From contig CAVXOL010000011.1 in the NCBI GenBank assembly GCA_963763325.1, positions 62,001-126,000 of the forward strand: a stretch of DNA of 64,000 bases, in the 5' to 3' direction. This document shows positions 26,590 through 35,906 of the stretch, one piece after another. The translations under genes and the position numbers were made by a program. Under the pieces are notes generated by a model that saw nothing but the letters and a program-made list of their open reading frames with translations, did not search any database and was not told the DNA's origin. Source of the DNA: JBBECJ01 sp963763325 (GTDB lineage Bacteria > Chloroflexota > Chloroflexia > Thermomicrobiales > CFX8). The stretch's first letter is position 1. Each line of letters opens with the position of its first letter.

Positions 26590-27978
26590 ATGAGCAGTTG
26601 GACACCCGACCCGACCTTTTACCCGACGCCCCGGATGGCGATGGAATCTCCTGCCGAGGAGCTCGCCTACGTCGCGATCCTGAACCCGGATGGGACACGG
26701 CCCGACGCCATCGCCGTCCTCGACGTCAACCCGCGTTCGACGACCTACACGGACATCGTCGGACGTATTGACCTGCCGAACATCGGTGATGAGTTGCACC
26801 ACTTCGGCTGGAATGCCTGTAGCGCGGCGCTCTGCCCGAACATGCCCCACCCGCATATCGAGCGCCGCTACCTGCTCGTCCCAGGGCTGAAGTCTTCACG
26901 GATGTACATCATCGATACGAAGCCGGATCCGCGCCAGCCGCGGATCGTCAAGACAATCGAGGCCGAAGAGATTCACTCGCGCAGTGGCTACAGCCGCCCC
27001 CACACGATCCACTGCGGCCCCGACGCCATCTATGTCAGCGCCCTCGGTGCTCCCGACGGCGACGGTCCCGGCGGCGTCTTCCTGCTCGACCACCAGAACT
27101 TCGAGGTGAAGGGTCCCTGGGAGGCCGACCGGGGGCCGCAGCGGCTCGCCTACGACTTCTGGTGGCATCTCGGCCATGACACGATGCTGACCAGCGAGTG
27201 GGGTACGCCCAATATGGTCGAGCAGGGAGTCAACCCGGAACTCCTGCTCTCCTCGCAGTATGGCCACCATCTCCACGTCTGGGACCTGCGCTCGCGGAAG
27301 CATCTTCAGGCACTCGACCTCGGCTCGGAACAGCAGATGGTGCTGGAACTGCGCCCGGCCCATGATCCCAGCCAGACCTACGGGTTCGTCGGTGTTGTGA
27401 CGAGCCTGAAGGACCTCTCGGCTTCCGTCTGGGTCTGGTCTCGCGAGAACGGGTCATGGGCGATCCGCAAGGTGATCGAGATCCCAGCCGAGCCGGCAGA
27501 TCCCGATCTGCTTCCGCCGCTCCTGAAGGGCTTCGGCGCTGTCCCACCACTTGTGACTGACATCAACCTCTCGCTCGACGACCGCTTCCTGTACGTCTCC
27601 TGCTGGGGGACGGGTGAGTTGCAGCAATACGACGTCTCCGATCCCTTCAACCCTCGCCTCACCGGCTCCGTCCATCTCGGCGGGATCGTACGCCATGCGT
27701 CGAACGCAGCAGGAGAGCCGCTCAACGGCGGGCCGCAGATGGTCGAGATCAGCCGCGACGGGCGGCGAGTCTACCTGACGAACTCGCTCTACGCGTCGTG
27801 GGATGCCCAGTTCTACCCCGAAGGAATCCGCGGCTGGGCAACCAAGCTCGACGTGAATCCAGCTGGCGGGATGACGCTCGATCCGGACTTCTTCATCGAC
27901 TTCGGAACCGAGCGGCCCCACCAGGTGCGTCTCCAGGGCGGAGATTCGTCGTCCGACTCGTACTGCTTCCCGAACTAG
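26590..27978 (+). CDS. Selenium-binding protein 1 / methanethiol oxidase family (SBP56)
   Basis: A 462-residue protein with AAGGAG before the ATG. It matches the SBP56 family along its length: EELAYVAILNPDGTRPDAIA, the HHFGWNACSAALCP block, YSRPHTIHCGPDAIYVSALG, YDFWWHLGHDTMLTSEWGTP, YGHHLHVWDLRSRKHLQALD and a C-terminus with FIDFGTERPHQVRLQGGDSS. In bacteria and humans such enzymes oxidise methanethiol, a copper-dependent reaction; histidines in the conserved blocks are the presumed ligands. The family name reflects selenium binding and does not mean a selenocysteine residue. The next gene is a polytopic membrane protein and the previous one a His-rich small protein. Confidence 0.92.
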   Translation: MSSWTPDPTFYPTPRMAMESPAEELAYVAILNPDGTRPDAIAVLDVNPRSTTYTDIVGRIDLPNIGDELHHFGWNACSAALCPNMPHPHIERRYLLVPGLKSSRMYIIDTKPDPRQPRIVKTIEAEEIHSRSGYSRPHTIHCGPDAIYVSALGAPDGDGPGGVFLLDHQNFEVKGPWEADRGPQRLAYDFWWHLGHDTMLTSEWGTPNMVEQGVNPELLLSSQYGHHLHVWDLRSRKHLQALDLGSEQQMVLELRPAHDPSQTYGFVGVVTSLKDLSASVWVWSRENGSWAIRKVIEIPAEPADPDLLPPLLKGFGAVPPLVTDINLSLDDRFLYVSCWGTGELQQYDVSDPFNPRLTGSVHLGGIVRHASNAAGEPLNGGPQMVEISRDGRRVYLTNSLYASWDAQFYPEGIRGWATKLDVNPAGGMTLDPDFFIDFGTERPHQVRLQGGDSSSDSYCFPN

Positions 27979-28026
27979 CCGGATGAGGCAGGTCGGGCAT
28001 CCTGCCGGCGCAATGGTGCGTGCAGG

Positions 28027-28719
28027 GTGCCCGGCCCGCACCTGACAAGGAGGTCAGGATGTACGACTGTCACTCCATGGCTGATGCTCGTATTGCTCGG
28101 CGCCTACCACGGTCTCAATCCCGGCATGGGCTGGCTGTTCGCCGTCGCGCTCGGGTTACAGGAACGGCGCTGGAAGGCTGTCGTCAACGCCATCGGCCCG
28201 ATCGCCGTCGGCCATGCGCTCTCGGTCGCGGGCGTTGTCCTCGTCATCGCCGTGGCAGGCACGACGATATCGACGAGTGTCCTACGTGTCGCCGGAGGCA
28301 TCGCGTTGATCGGATTCGGCCTCTACAAGCTGCTGGCGCCGTTCTCGCACCCGCGTTGGGTTGGGATGCGCGTCAATTCCCGCGATCTGATCGCCTGGTC
28401 GTGGCTGATGGCGACGGCGCATGGGGCGGGATTGATGCTCATCCCGGTCCTCCTGCGTGACGCTGAAACTGCCAGCGCGCACGAAGGGCATATGTCCCAC
28501 GCCAGCCATACGACATCGGACACTGCGACGACACTGCCAGTTTCAGAAGTTGCCTCGGTCCTCGTCCACACGGCAGCGATGTTCGTCGTCATGGGAGCCG
28601 TTGCACTGGTCGTCTATCAGTGGCTCGGCGTCAGGATCCTGCGCCGTGGCTGGTTCAACGTCGACCGTATCTGGTCGCTGATGCTGCTTCTCGCTGGAGG
28701 TTTCACAATCCTGAGTTAA
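28027..28719 (+). CDS. Polytopic membrane protein with His-rich loop (possible metal transporter)
   Basis: The frame encodes several membrane helices: WLMLVLLGAYHGLNPGMGWL, AVVNAIGPIAVGHALSVAGV, VAGGIALIGFGLYKLLAPF, SWLMATAHGAGLMLIPVLL and VLVHTAAMFVVMGAVALVVY. The AYHGLNPGMGW motif with its buried His and the hydrophilic loop HEGHMSHASHTTS recall nickel/cobalt exporter-like or HupE-like proteins, but no family is certain. The true start is unclear. AAGGAGG precedes an ATG at 28059 that lies in another frame, so a single-base indel near 28060-28080 probably separates that start from the body. It follows the SBP56-like gene by about 50 bases. Confidence 0.6.
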   Translation: MPGPHLTRRSGCTTVTPWLMLVLLGAYHGLNPGMGWLFAVALGLQERRWKAVVNAIGPIAVGHALSVAGVVLVIAVAGTTISTSVLRVAGGIALIGFGLYKLLAPFSHPRWVGMRVNSRDLIAWSWLMATAHGAGLMLIPVLLRDAETASAHEGHMSHASHTTSDTATTLPVSEVASVLVHTAAMFVVMGAVALVVYQWLGVRILRRGWFNVDRIWSLMLLLAGGFTILS

Positions 28720-28828
28720 TGCACCTGCAACGAACGGTTGCGTGAATATTGAATCGCGGTTTCCGGGTATACTGATGTCATACAGACAGTGGATGTGATG
28801 ACGATCTGACGTCCCGGATAGAGCTACC

Positions 28829-31800
28829 GTGGCTGACGAGCGCCAATCCCAACTCGCGACTGACATCCCGGAATGGCTCACGCTCAACGACGCAGCCAGC
28901 CATTTCGGGGTGTCTGCCTACACGATTCGTCGCTGGATCAGAGAAGGCCGGCTGCCGGCCGAGAAACGCCCCAGCCGCTACGGCGACCAGTTCTTTGTCC
29001 CATCCTCAGCGCTCGCCTACGATCGTTCGTCGTCGACGGCGACGGTCACGCTCTCCACCGGCGAACACAGCGTGACCGGGGCAACCCATCAACACACGAT
29101 CGGTTCCAGCCCCGATCGGATCGTCGATCGCGACAATCAACTGGACCTCCTGCGCGCGTTGCTGTCATCGGCGGCGGCGGGACAGGGGCAGGTTGCGCTC
29201 GTCAGTGGCGACGCGGGCATTGGCAAGACGACGATCGTCCGTCGCTGCATGAGCGATGCGGCCGAGTTGGGCTTTCAGGTTGCCAGCGGCCACTGCTACG
29301 ACCTGGAGGCGACATCCCCATACGGCCCGTGGAGTGATCTCGCCCGCTCGTTGGCGTCTGCCGGCCGAACGGTCGCAGAACTCACCGACACCCTGATATC
29401 CCCGACCAACCTGCAGGAGCAGCAATCGCTTGTTTGGTCATCCCTGTCGTCGTTGGCTCGCCAGAAGCCGTTGCTGCTGGTGATGGAGGATATGCACTGG
29501 TCGGATGGCCCAAGTGTCGAGCTGCTGCGTGTCATCGCTCGTCAGGTCGAGTCGGAACCAATCCTGCTGCTGGTGACCCATCGCGACCTCGATCACGCCC
29601 ACGACCACCCATTGTCCCGCGCGTTGCCCCACCTCGTCCGTGAGGCGCGGGCAACCCGGATCGCCCTGCGGCCATTCGACCGCGAAGCGGTCAGGCAGTT
29701 GCTGGCCGATCGCTACCACCTCCCGGAGCCCGATCAGTCAGCAGCTCTCGCAGCACCTGCTTCGCTACGCTGAGGGCAATCCCTTCTTTACCTCCGAACT
29801 GCTGCACGAGCTGGAGGTCACTGGCATCCTGCGCCAATCGGACGGCACCTGGACGCTGTCAGACCTGGCCGGGTTCCAGATGCCGCCATTGGTCCGACAG
29901 GTCATCGAGCGTCGCCTGGAACCGCTGACCAGTGAGGAGCGCGACTATCTCCAGGTTGCGGCCATCATTGGTGAGGAAGTTCCGATCGATCTCTGGCAGA
30001 CGGTTACCGGCACCGACGACGACACCCTCATCGTCGTCGTCGAACGAGCCATCGCTGCCGGCGTGCTGGTTGAGGTGGCCGACCGACCGGCGCTGCGGTT
30101 TCGACACGCGCTGATCCGCCAGGCGCTCCACGAGCGAATGATCGTGCTCCGGCGCAGGAGCTGGCACAGGCGCGTCGCGGAGGTGCTTGAAGGCGACCCG
30201 GCGTCGGACCCGGACGCCGTCGCCTATCACTTCGCTCAGGCGGGCGACCCGCGCGCGGCGACCTGGCTGATTCGTGCTGGCCGCCGGGCCGCGACCTCGC
30301 ACGCGTATCAGATCACGGTCCAGCGCTTCGAGCAGGCGTTGGAGATCCTGCGTGCGGACGAGTCCCGGCTGGAAGAGCGGGGCTGGCTGTTGTGCGAGCT
30401 GAGCGAGGCATATCGCTACACCGAGCCGCGTCGCTCGCTGGATTGCCTCGCCGAGGCCCAGCCGATCGCCGAACAGTTGGGAGACGACGCCCTGCGAGCG
30501 GTCCTGCTGCGCAGCCGGTCGCACATCCGAGGCTTCCTCGGTGAGCACGCGCTGGACGAATTGCTGGAGGCGGTAGCTGTCTACGACGCGCTGCCGGAAG
30601 ATCAGCAGCAACGCATTCTGGCGAGCCCACTCGGCTACACGGTCAGTCAGGGGACGTACGCGCAGCGACTGGTCTATTACGGCAAGTTCCAGCTCGCGCT
30701 TGACATTGCCCGCGAGTTTCTCGCATGTTCGAAGGGGGACGAAGACGGACCTGATCGTCATGCGGCCAGTTTCGCTCGGTTTGCGATCGGCAAGGCAGCG
30801 GCGGCGCTTGGCTATCCAGATGAATCACGTGCCGCGTTCGCCGAGTTTCGCGTGCAGGTCGCCCGGTTTGGCAGCGCCTATATGCTCGGTCACTCTGCGT
30901 CGTACGAGTACGCGATGGTGCTGCAGACGTACTATGCCGACCGTCCCGACGAACGCCGCCGTTACATCGACCTCGTCGACCGGGCGTATCGCGAGTCGTT
31001 GTACGGCATGGTCTTTGACGCGCAGGAGACCCCCCGGCTGTATCCAGCGCTGATCCTCGATGGCCGCTGGGACGAGGCGCGTAGAAGCGCGGAGGCAATG
31101 ATCGAGGTTGAGGCAGTCCGGATCGATAGCGCGACCGTCCTCGCCCGGCTCGACATGCTCCAGGGGCAGACGGAGCGCGCGTGGGGCCATATCAGATCCT
31201 GCATGCCGGATGGGCACGGGACCCGCCCTGGCACCACCTACTTCCTCGAGTTCCTTGAGATGCAGGATCTGGCTGTCACACTGTCATTGGACGCCGGCGA
31301 CGCCGAGCGAGCGATGGCGTGGATCACCGCACTTGACGAGTGGATCGAGTGGAGCGAGATGGTCGTCCGTCGCCCGATGCCCCAACTCGCCTGGGCGCGC
31401 TACAACCACATCACCGGTCAACCGGAACGGGCGCTGGAGCACGCACGACGAGCGCTTGACCTGGCCAATGATCCCTATCAGCCGCTGCTTTGTCTGGCGG
31501 CGCACCGTGCGCTCGGGCGGCTGGCGATTGCGGCTGGCCGGCTGGACGACGCGACCTATCACCTCGACGCCGCTCTCGCGATCGCCGAAGCCTGCGAGGC
31601 ACCCTGGGAGATTGCTGTCACCCGTGTCGTCCAGGCCGAGCAGCTGATCGCCGCCGGCCGCCCAGCTGAAGCCGCGCCACTGTTACAGATCGGCCGCGAC
31701 ACGGCCGAGCGCCTCGGCGCGCAGCCATTGCTGGAACAGATCGACGCTCAGATCGCCAGCCTGACTCGCGAACCGGCGCGCCCTGCCGTCCGGCAGTCAA

Positions 31801-32000
31801 CCATCGCGGGCCGCCTGTCTCCGCGAGAGCTCGATGTCCTGCAGCTCGTCGCGCGCGGGCTCACCGATGCAGAGGTCGCTGAGCAGCTCTTCATCAGCTC
31901 GCGCACCGTCAGCGGTCACCTGCAGTCGATTTACAACAAGCTTGGCATCTCCTCGAGAACTGCCGCGACCGCCTTCGCCTACGAGCACGGCCTCGTCTGA
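28829..32000 (+). CDS. Large AAA-ATPase/TPR regulator with N-terminal excisionase-type HTH and C-terminal LuxR HTH (one frame change)
   Basis: About 1,056 residues when the two frames are joined near 29745. Residues 15-65 form an HTH_17-type DNA-binding domain (LTLNDAASHFGVSAYTIRRW). An AAA ATPase follows with Walker A SGDAGIGKTTIVRR at about 130 and Walker B LLLVMEDMHWSD. A long TPR-rich middle begins around residue 420. The C-terminus is a LuxR HTH (LSPRELDVLQLVARGLTDAE, ISSRTVSGHLQSIYNKLGIS). This is the MalT/LAL architecture plus an extra DNA-binding domain at the other end. A TATACT element at 28768-28773 is the likely -10. It may regulate the cassette downstream. Confidence 0.85.
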
Positions 32001-32159
32001 GCGCTGCTCCTGTTTCCTACCTGTCCCATTGCCCTGTGCACACCCCTGTCCATTTGGAACGCGTAGTTTCGACGATGTGTCACCGGCCATCGCGACCTAT
32101 TGTGTCTGTGTCGGGTCAATGGGGACGCGACACAGAAGATCACCAGGAAGGTGAAGGCG

Positions 32160-32321
32160 ATGTACGTGGACACATGGGTCGGTCGGGTCTGGATCAGCGA
32201 CGAAGTGCCGCACTGGAAGAGTTACGCCGGGCAACAGGCGTACCGGGCGCTGATCTCACGTGACCGCAAGACCACGACGGCGAATTGGCCGATGTACCGA
32301 AAGTCGGACGTGGGCGACTAG
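32160..32321 (+). CDS. Small protein of 53 residues, unknown
   Basis: ATG 32160 is preceded by a purine-rich AGGAAGGTGAAGGCG. The product (MYVDTWVGRVWISDEVPHWK and a basic C-terminus) has three Trp in its first half and no membrane segment. It lies between the LuxR-type regulator and the redox signalling cassette, 60 bases before the response-regulator fusion. No family recognised. Confidence 0.5.
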   Translation: MYVDTWVGRVWISDEVPHWKSYAGQQAYRALISRDRKTTTANWPMYRKSDVGD

Positions 32322-32338
32322 TCGAAGTGATGTTGGTC

Positions 32339-32363
32339 GGGGGTACGCGCAACGCGTACCCCC
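32339..32363. promoter_or_regulatory. Perfect 11-bp hairpin / inverted repeat upstream of the signalling cassette
   Basis: GGGGGTACGCG (32339-32349) is the exact reverse complement of CGCGTACCCCC (32353-32363), with a three-base loop CAA. It ends 17 bases before the GTG start of the response-regulator fusion and just before its GGAGG. There is no T-run after it, so it is less likely a terminator than an operator or an mRNA structure controlling translation. A shorter relative (GGGGGTA/TACCCCC) lies before selD at 62650-62668. Confidence 0.6.
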
Positions 32364-32380
32364 GAAACCGGAGGTGACAT

Positions 32381-34051
32381 GTGGCAACGAAGCCTGTGAT
32401 CGTCATCGTCGACGATGACCCATCCGTCCTCGCGGCCGTCGCGCGCGACCTGCTCGCCCGCTACGGCGAGCAGTATCGGATCGTCCGTGCGGATTCGGGA
32501 GCCGCCGCACTGGCGTCGCTCAAGACGCTGAAGCTGCGCGGCGAGCCGGTTGCGCTCCTGCTGGTTGACCAGCGCATGCCCGGTATGACCGGCGTCGAGC
32601 TGCTGGGCGAAGCGATCGCGCTCTATCCGGATGTCAAACGCGTGCTCTTGACCGCCTACGCCGACACGGAGGTCGCCATCAAGGCGATCAACGATGTCGG
32701 CATCGACCATTACCTGCTCAAACCCTGGGATCCGCCGGAAGAGAAGCTCTTTCCAGTCATCGACGATGTGCTCGACGACTGGCAGGCGGCCTACTACCCT
32801 CCGTTCCAGGGCGTGCGAGTCATTGGCCCGCGCTGGTCGGCGGAGACATTTGCGCTCAAGGATTTCCTTGCGCGAAACCTCATCCCATACCGCTGGCTCG
32901 ACATCGAAGGCAACGACGAGGCGCGCGAACTGCTCGCCCATCTCGACTTGAGCGACCAGCGTCTGCCGGTCGTCGTCCTGCCGGATGGCCGTCCGCTCGT
33001 CCGACCGACACAATCGGCCGTCGCCGAGGCCGTTGGGTTCGAGACAGTCGCCGCCCAGCCGTTCTACGATCTGATGATCGTCGGAGCCGGACCATCCGGT
33101 CTGGCAGCCGCCGTCTACGGCGCCTCCGAGGGGTTACGAACGCTGCTGATTGAGCGCCATGCCCCGGGTGGTCAGGCTGGAACCAGTTCCCGGATTGAGA
33201 ACTACCTTGGTTTCCCCTCCGGACTGAGCGGGTCCGACCTGGCCCGTCGCGCTGTCGCCCAGACAAAGCGGCTTGGCGCCGAGATTCTGAGCGGCGAGGT
33301 CGTTGGCATTCGTGCGGATGGCCAGTACAAGCTCATTCAGCTCGCAGACGGAACTGAGATCGCCAGTCACGCGGTCCTGATCGCGACTGGTGTGACCTAT
33401 CGTCGTCTCAACGCACCCGGCATCGACCGGCTCACCGGCGCCGGCGTCTACTACGGCGGCGCGTTGTCCGAGGCGATCGCGACGAAGGGCGAGCGTGTCT
33501 TCATCGTCGGTGGATCGAACTCAGCCGGTCAGGCAGCCATCCACTTCGCTGCCTATGCCGATTGCGTCACGCTACTCGTGCGTGGGAATGACCTCGGCAA
33601 GAGTGGCATGTCGCAGTACCTGGTCGATCGCATCCATGCGACACCGAACATCCAGGTCTGGTTCGGCACGAACGTGCTTGAGGCGATCGGCGACTCCCAC
33701 CTGGAGGCGTTGAAGATCAGCGAGGCGCGTGGTGACGTGACACGTGAGATCACCGTCCCGGCTGATGATCTGTTCATCTTCATCGGCGCGCAACCGATCA
33801 CTGGCTGGCTGAACGGGCTGGTCGCGCTCGACCCGGCTGGATTCGTCCTGACGGGTGGCGATGCCGGCACTTCGCAGGCCGATCTGCCACGCTGGCCGCT
33901 CCAGCGCCAGCCGTTCCTGCTTGAGACCAGTGTCCCTGGAATCTTCAGTGCCGGCGACATTCGCCATCAATCGGTCAAACGAATCGCTTCCGCCACCGGT
34001 GAGGGAGCGATGGCGATCCAGTTCGTCCACCGCTATCTGAGTACGCTCTAG
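32381..34051 (+). CDS. Response regulator fused to thioredoxin-reductase-like FAD oxidoreductase lacking the CxxC
   Basis: A 556-residue fusion starting at GTG 32381 after CCGGAGGTGACAT. Residues 1-135 are a receiver domain: acidic pocket VDDDPS (Asp11-13), phospho-acceptor Asp63 in LLLVDQRMPGMTG, switch Thr in LLTAYAD and Lys in LLKPWDPP. Residues 145-220 look like a small glutaredoxin-like linker (YRWLDIEGNDEARELLAHLD). From about 228 comes a TrxR-like enzyme: FAD motif LMIVGAGPSGLAAAVYGASE, NADPH motif VFIVGGSNSAGQAAIHFAAY and C-terminal GIFSAGDIRHQSVKR. The place of the redox CATC motif reads GAGVYYGGALSEA, without cysteines. It may therefore be an NAD(P)H-dependent flavoprotein controlled by phosphorylation. 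It is the first gene of a four-gene cassette. Confidence 0.9.
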   Translation: MATKPVIVIVDDDPSVLAAVARDLLARYGEQYRIVRADSGAAALASLKTLKLRGEPVALLLVDQRMPGMTGVELLGEAIALYPDVKRVLLTAYADTEVAIKAINDVGIDHYLLKPWDPPEEKLFPVIDDVLDDWQAAYYPPFQGVRVIGPRWSAETFALKDFLARNLIPYRWLDIEGNDEARELLAHLDLSDQRLPVVVLPDGRPLVRPTQSAVAEAVGFETVAAQPFYDLMIVGAGPSGLAAAVYGASEGLRTLLIERHAPGGQAGTSSRIENYLGFPSGLSGSDLARRAVAQTKRLGAEILSGEVVGIRADGQYKLIQLADGTEIASHAVLIATGVTYRRLNAPGIDRLTGAGVYYGGALSEAIATKGERVFIVGGSNSAGQAAIHFAAYADCVTLLVRGNDLGKSGMSQYLVDRIHATPNIQVWFGTNVLEAIGDSHLEALKISEARGDVTREITVPADDLFIFIGAQPITGWLNGLVALDPAGFVLTGGDAGTSQADLPRWPLQRQPFLLETSVPGIFSAGDIRHQSVKRIASATGEGAMAIQFVHRYLSTL

Positions 34052-34077
34052 CAGCGCGCGAAGGGGTCAGCCGCCGT

Positions 34078-35544
34078 ATGAACGCCATCACACCGCAGAG
34101 TATCGCGACTGGCCCCTCGATCGACCGCGCCACACTGCGCCGCACGACGCTTGGTGAGCGGCTGACCGACTTCGACCTCGATCTCCTCCTGCAAGCATCA
34201 CGGCCACGAACGGTGGCTGCCGGCGAGACGGTGCTGACTGAGGGCGACGCGGCCGACTCCGTCTTCGTCATCCTCACCGGCGCGCTTGAGATCTTCCAAC
34301 GCATCGGCGGTCACGAGATCCCCGTCGCGATACGGTCGGCAGGAGATGTCGTGGGAGAGATGAGCATCCTCGGCACCGGACGCCGCAACGCGACGGCCCG
34401 TGCCAAATCACTGACGTCCCTGCTGGAGATACCCGCGAGCGAGTTCGAGGCAGCGCTGCTCCGGCACCCTTCAACGACGCTGGATATCCTGCGGACGACG
34501 ATGGCGCGGCTTCAGGCGGCCCAGTCCGAGCTGGTGCAGCATCAGAAGATGTCCGCGCTCGGGATTCTCGCCGCTGGCGTCGCGCATGAACTCAACAACC
34601 CTGCCGCGGCAATCGCGCGCAGTGCCGCACAGCTGCGAACGGCGGTTGCTGACTGGGAGCGACATGCCCTGTCTCTCGGCGCGATCGGGCTACGGCCGAC
34701 GGATATCACGACGATTGACCTCCTCCGCCAGGATATCGCCGATCGAGCTGGCGACCCGGCCTGGATCGACCCCTTGACCCGTAGCGATGCCGAAGCGGCT
34801 GTCGAGCACTGGCTGGTTGAACACCATGTGGTAGACGCCTGGGCGCTCGCTCCGGCCCTCGTCGACTCCGGCTGGACGCTGGACCTCCTCCGACAGACCC
34901 AGGAGTTCCTCCCGGATGCGCTGCTTGGTGCTGTCACACGCTGGTTGGCAGCAGGCCAGTCCACGCTACGACTGCTGCACGAACTTGGCGCCAGCGCGGC
35001 GACGATTGCCCAGATCGTCGGCGGGATCAAGGCCTACAGCCGGCTCGATCAGGCGCCGGTGCAACACGTTGACATTCACGAGGGAATCGACCAGTCCCTC
35101 GCGATTCTGCGCTACAAGCTGCGGAACGTGCGAATCGAGCGCGACTACGACTGTGAGATCCCGCTCGTCACTGCGTTCGGTAGCGAGCTCAACCAGGTCT
35201 GGACGAACCTGCTCGACAACGCCGCAGACGCTCTCGACGGGCAGGGAGACATCCGCATCACCTCGACCTGCGACGAGCAGTGGGTGACGGTCGAGATCGT
35301 CGATTCAGGCCCCGGCATCCCGGACGACGCGCTCCCCCACCTCTTCGAGCCATTCTTTACGACCAAGCCACCCGGCCACGGTACGGGCCTTGGGCTCAGC
35401 ATCACCTACGGCATCGTGCGCAAGCACGGTGGCGACATCCGTGTCGAGTCCCGGCCCGGCCGCACCAGCATGACTGTTCGTATCCCCCGGACCAACGACA
35501 CGCTCGCGGACGATGTGCAGACTGGACCAGGAGCCAACAGATGA
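34078..35544 (+). CDS. Sensor histidine kinase with N-terminal cyclic-nucleotide-binding domain
   Basis: A 488-residue soluble kinase. Residues about 20-135 form a cNMP-binding domain (FVILTGALEIFQRIGGHEIP, then GEMSILGTGRRNATA with the phosphate-binding cassette Arg). The dimerisation/phospho-acceptor helix is LAAGVAHELNNPAAAIARSA, with His in HELNNP. The ATPase domain has NQVWTNLLDNAADAL (N box), VDSGPGIP (G1), FFTTK (F) and GTGLGLSITYGIVRKHGG (G2). There is no membrane segment. It lies 26 bases after the receiver fusion, its obvious partner, and overlaps the globin gene by four bases. The cyclase at the end of the cassette could supply its ligand. Confidence 0.9.
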   Translation: MNAITPQSIATGPSIDRATLRRTTLGERLTDFDLDLLLQASRPRTVAAGETVLTEGDAADSVFVILTGALEIFQRIGGHEIPVAIRSAGDVVGEMSILGTGRRNATARAKSLTSLLEIPASEFEAALLRHPSTTLDILRTTMARLQAAQSELVQHQKMSALGILAAGVAHELNNPAAAIARSAAQLRTAVADWERHALSLGAIGLRPTDITTIDLLRQDIADRAGDPAWIDPLTRSDAEAAVEHWLVEHHVVDAWALAPALVDSGWTLDLLRQTQEFLPDALLGAVTRWLAAGQSTLRLLHELGASAATIAQIVGGIKAYSRLDQAPVQHVDIHEGIDQSLAILRYKLRNVRIERDYDCEIPLVTAFGSELNQVWTNLLDNAADALDGQGDIRITSTCDEQWVTVEIVDSGPGIPDDALPHLFEPFFTTKPPGHGTGLGLSITYGIVRKHGGDIRVESRPGRTSMTVRIPRTNDTLADDVQTGPGANR

Positions 35545-35903
35545 AACGCACCATCTTCGACCGCTACGGCGGCTTCGCCAACATCAGTCGCGTCGTGACC
35601 GACTTCTACGGCAAGATGATCGATTCGCCGATCGCGGGGCCGTACTTCCGCGAGGCGGACATGCGCCGGCTGATCGACCACCAGACCAAATTCATCGCGA
35701 CCGTCATGGGCGGGCCGGTCTCCTTCACTGATGACCAGCTTGAGCGGGTGCACGCTCGCCACGGCATCGACGATGCCGCGTTTGCGGAAACGGTCGGTCT
35801 GCTTCGCGAAACGCTGGAGGAACACGACTTCACCGACGAGGACATTCACGAGGTGGTCGACGGCATGTTGCGCCGCAAGCACCTGATCGTGACGAGGAGC
35901 TGA
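35541..35903 (+). CDS. Truncated haemoglobin (group I-like)
   Basis: A 120-residue globin whose ATG overlaps the kinase stop (ATGA). It has the trHb start SIFDRYGG-like segment TIFDRYGGFANISRVVTDFY, the PYFREADMRRLIDHQTKFIA block and GGPVSF. The proximal haem ligand is a His in ERVHARHGIDDAAFAE. Such globins bind O2, NO or CO. Placed between a kinase and a cyclase, it is a likely gas-sensing or gas-scavenging part of the system. It ends three bases before the cyclase start. Confidence 0.9.
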   Translation: MKRTIFDRYGGFANISRVVTDFYGKMIDSPIAGPYFREADMRRLIDHQTKFIATVMGGPVSFTDDQLERVHARHGIDDAAFAETVGLLRETLEEHDFTDEDIHEVVDGMLRRKHLIVTRS

Positions 35904-35906
35904 CCC

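Noticed and set aside
28020..28460. Frame opened by the ATG at 28059 with AAGGAGG upstream, as a separate soluble gene
   Set aside because: After six codons its content becomes Arg-rich and unlike a protein, while the overlapping frame encodes regular membrane helices. The start probably belongs to the membrane protein, displaced by an indel.
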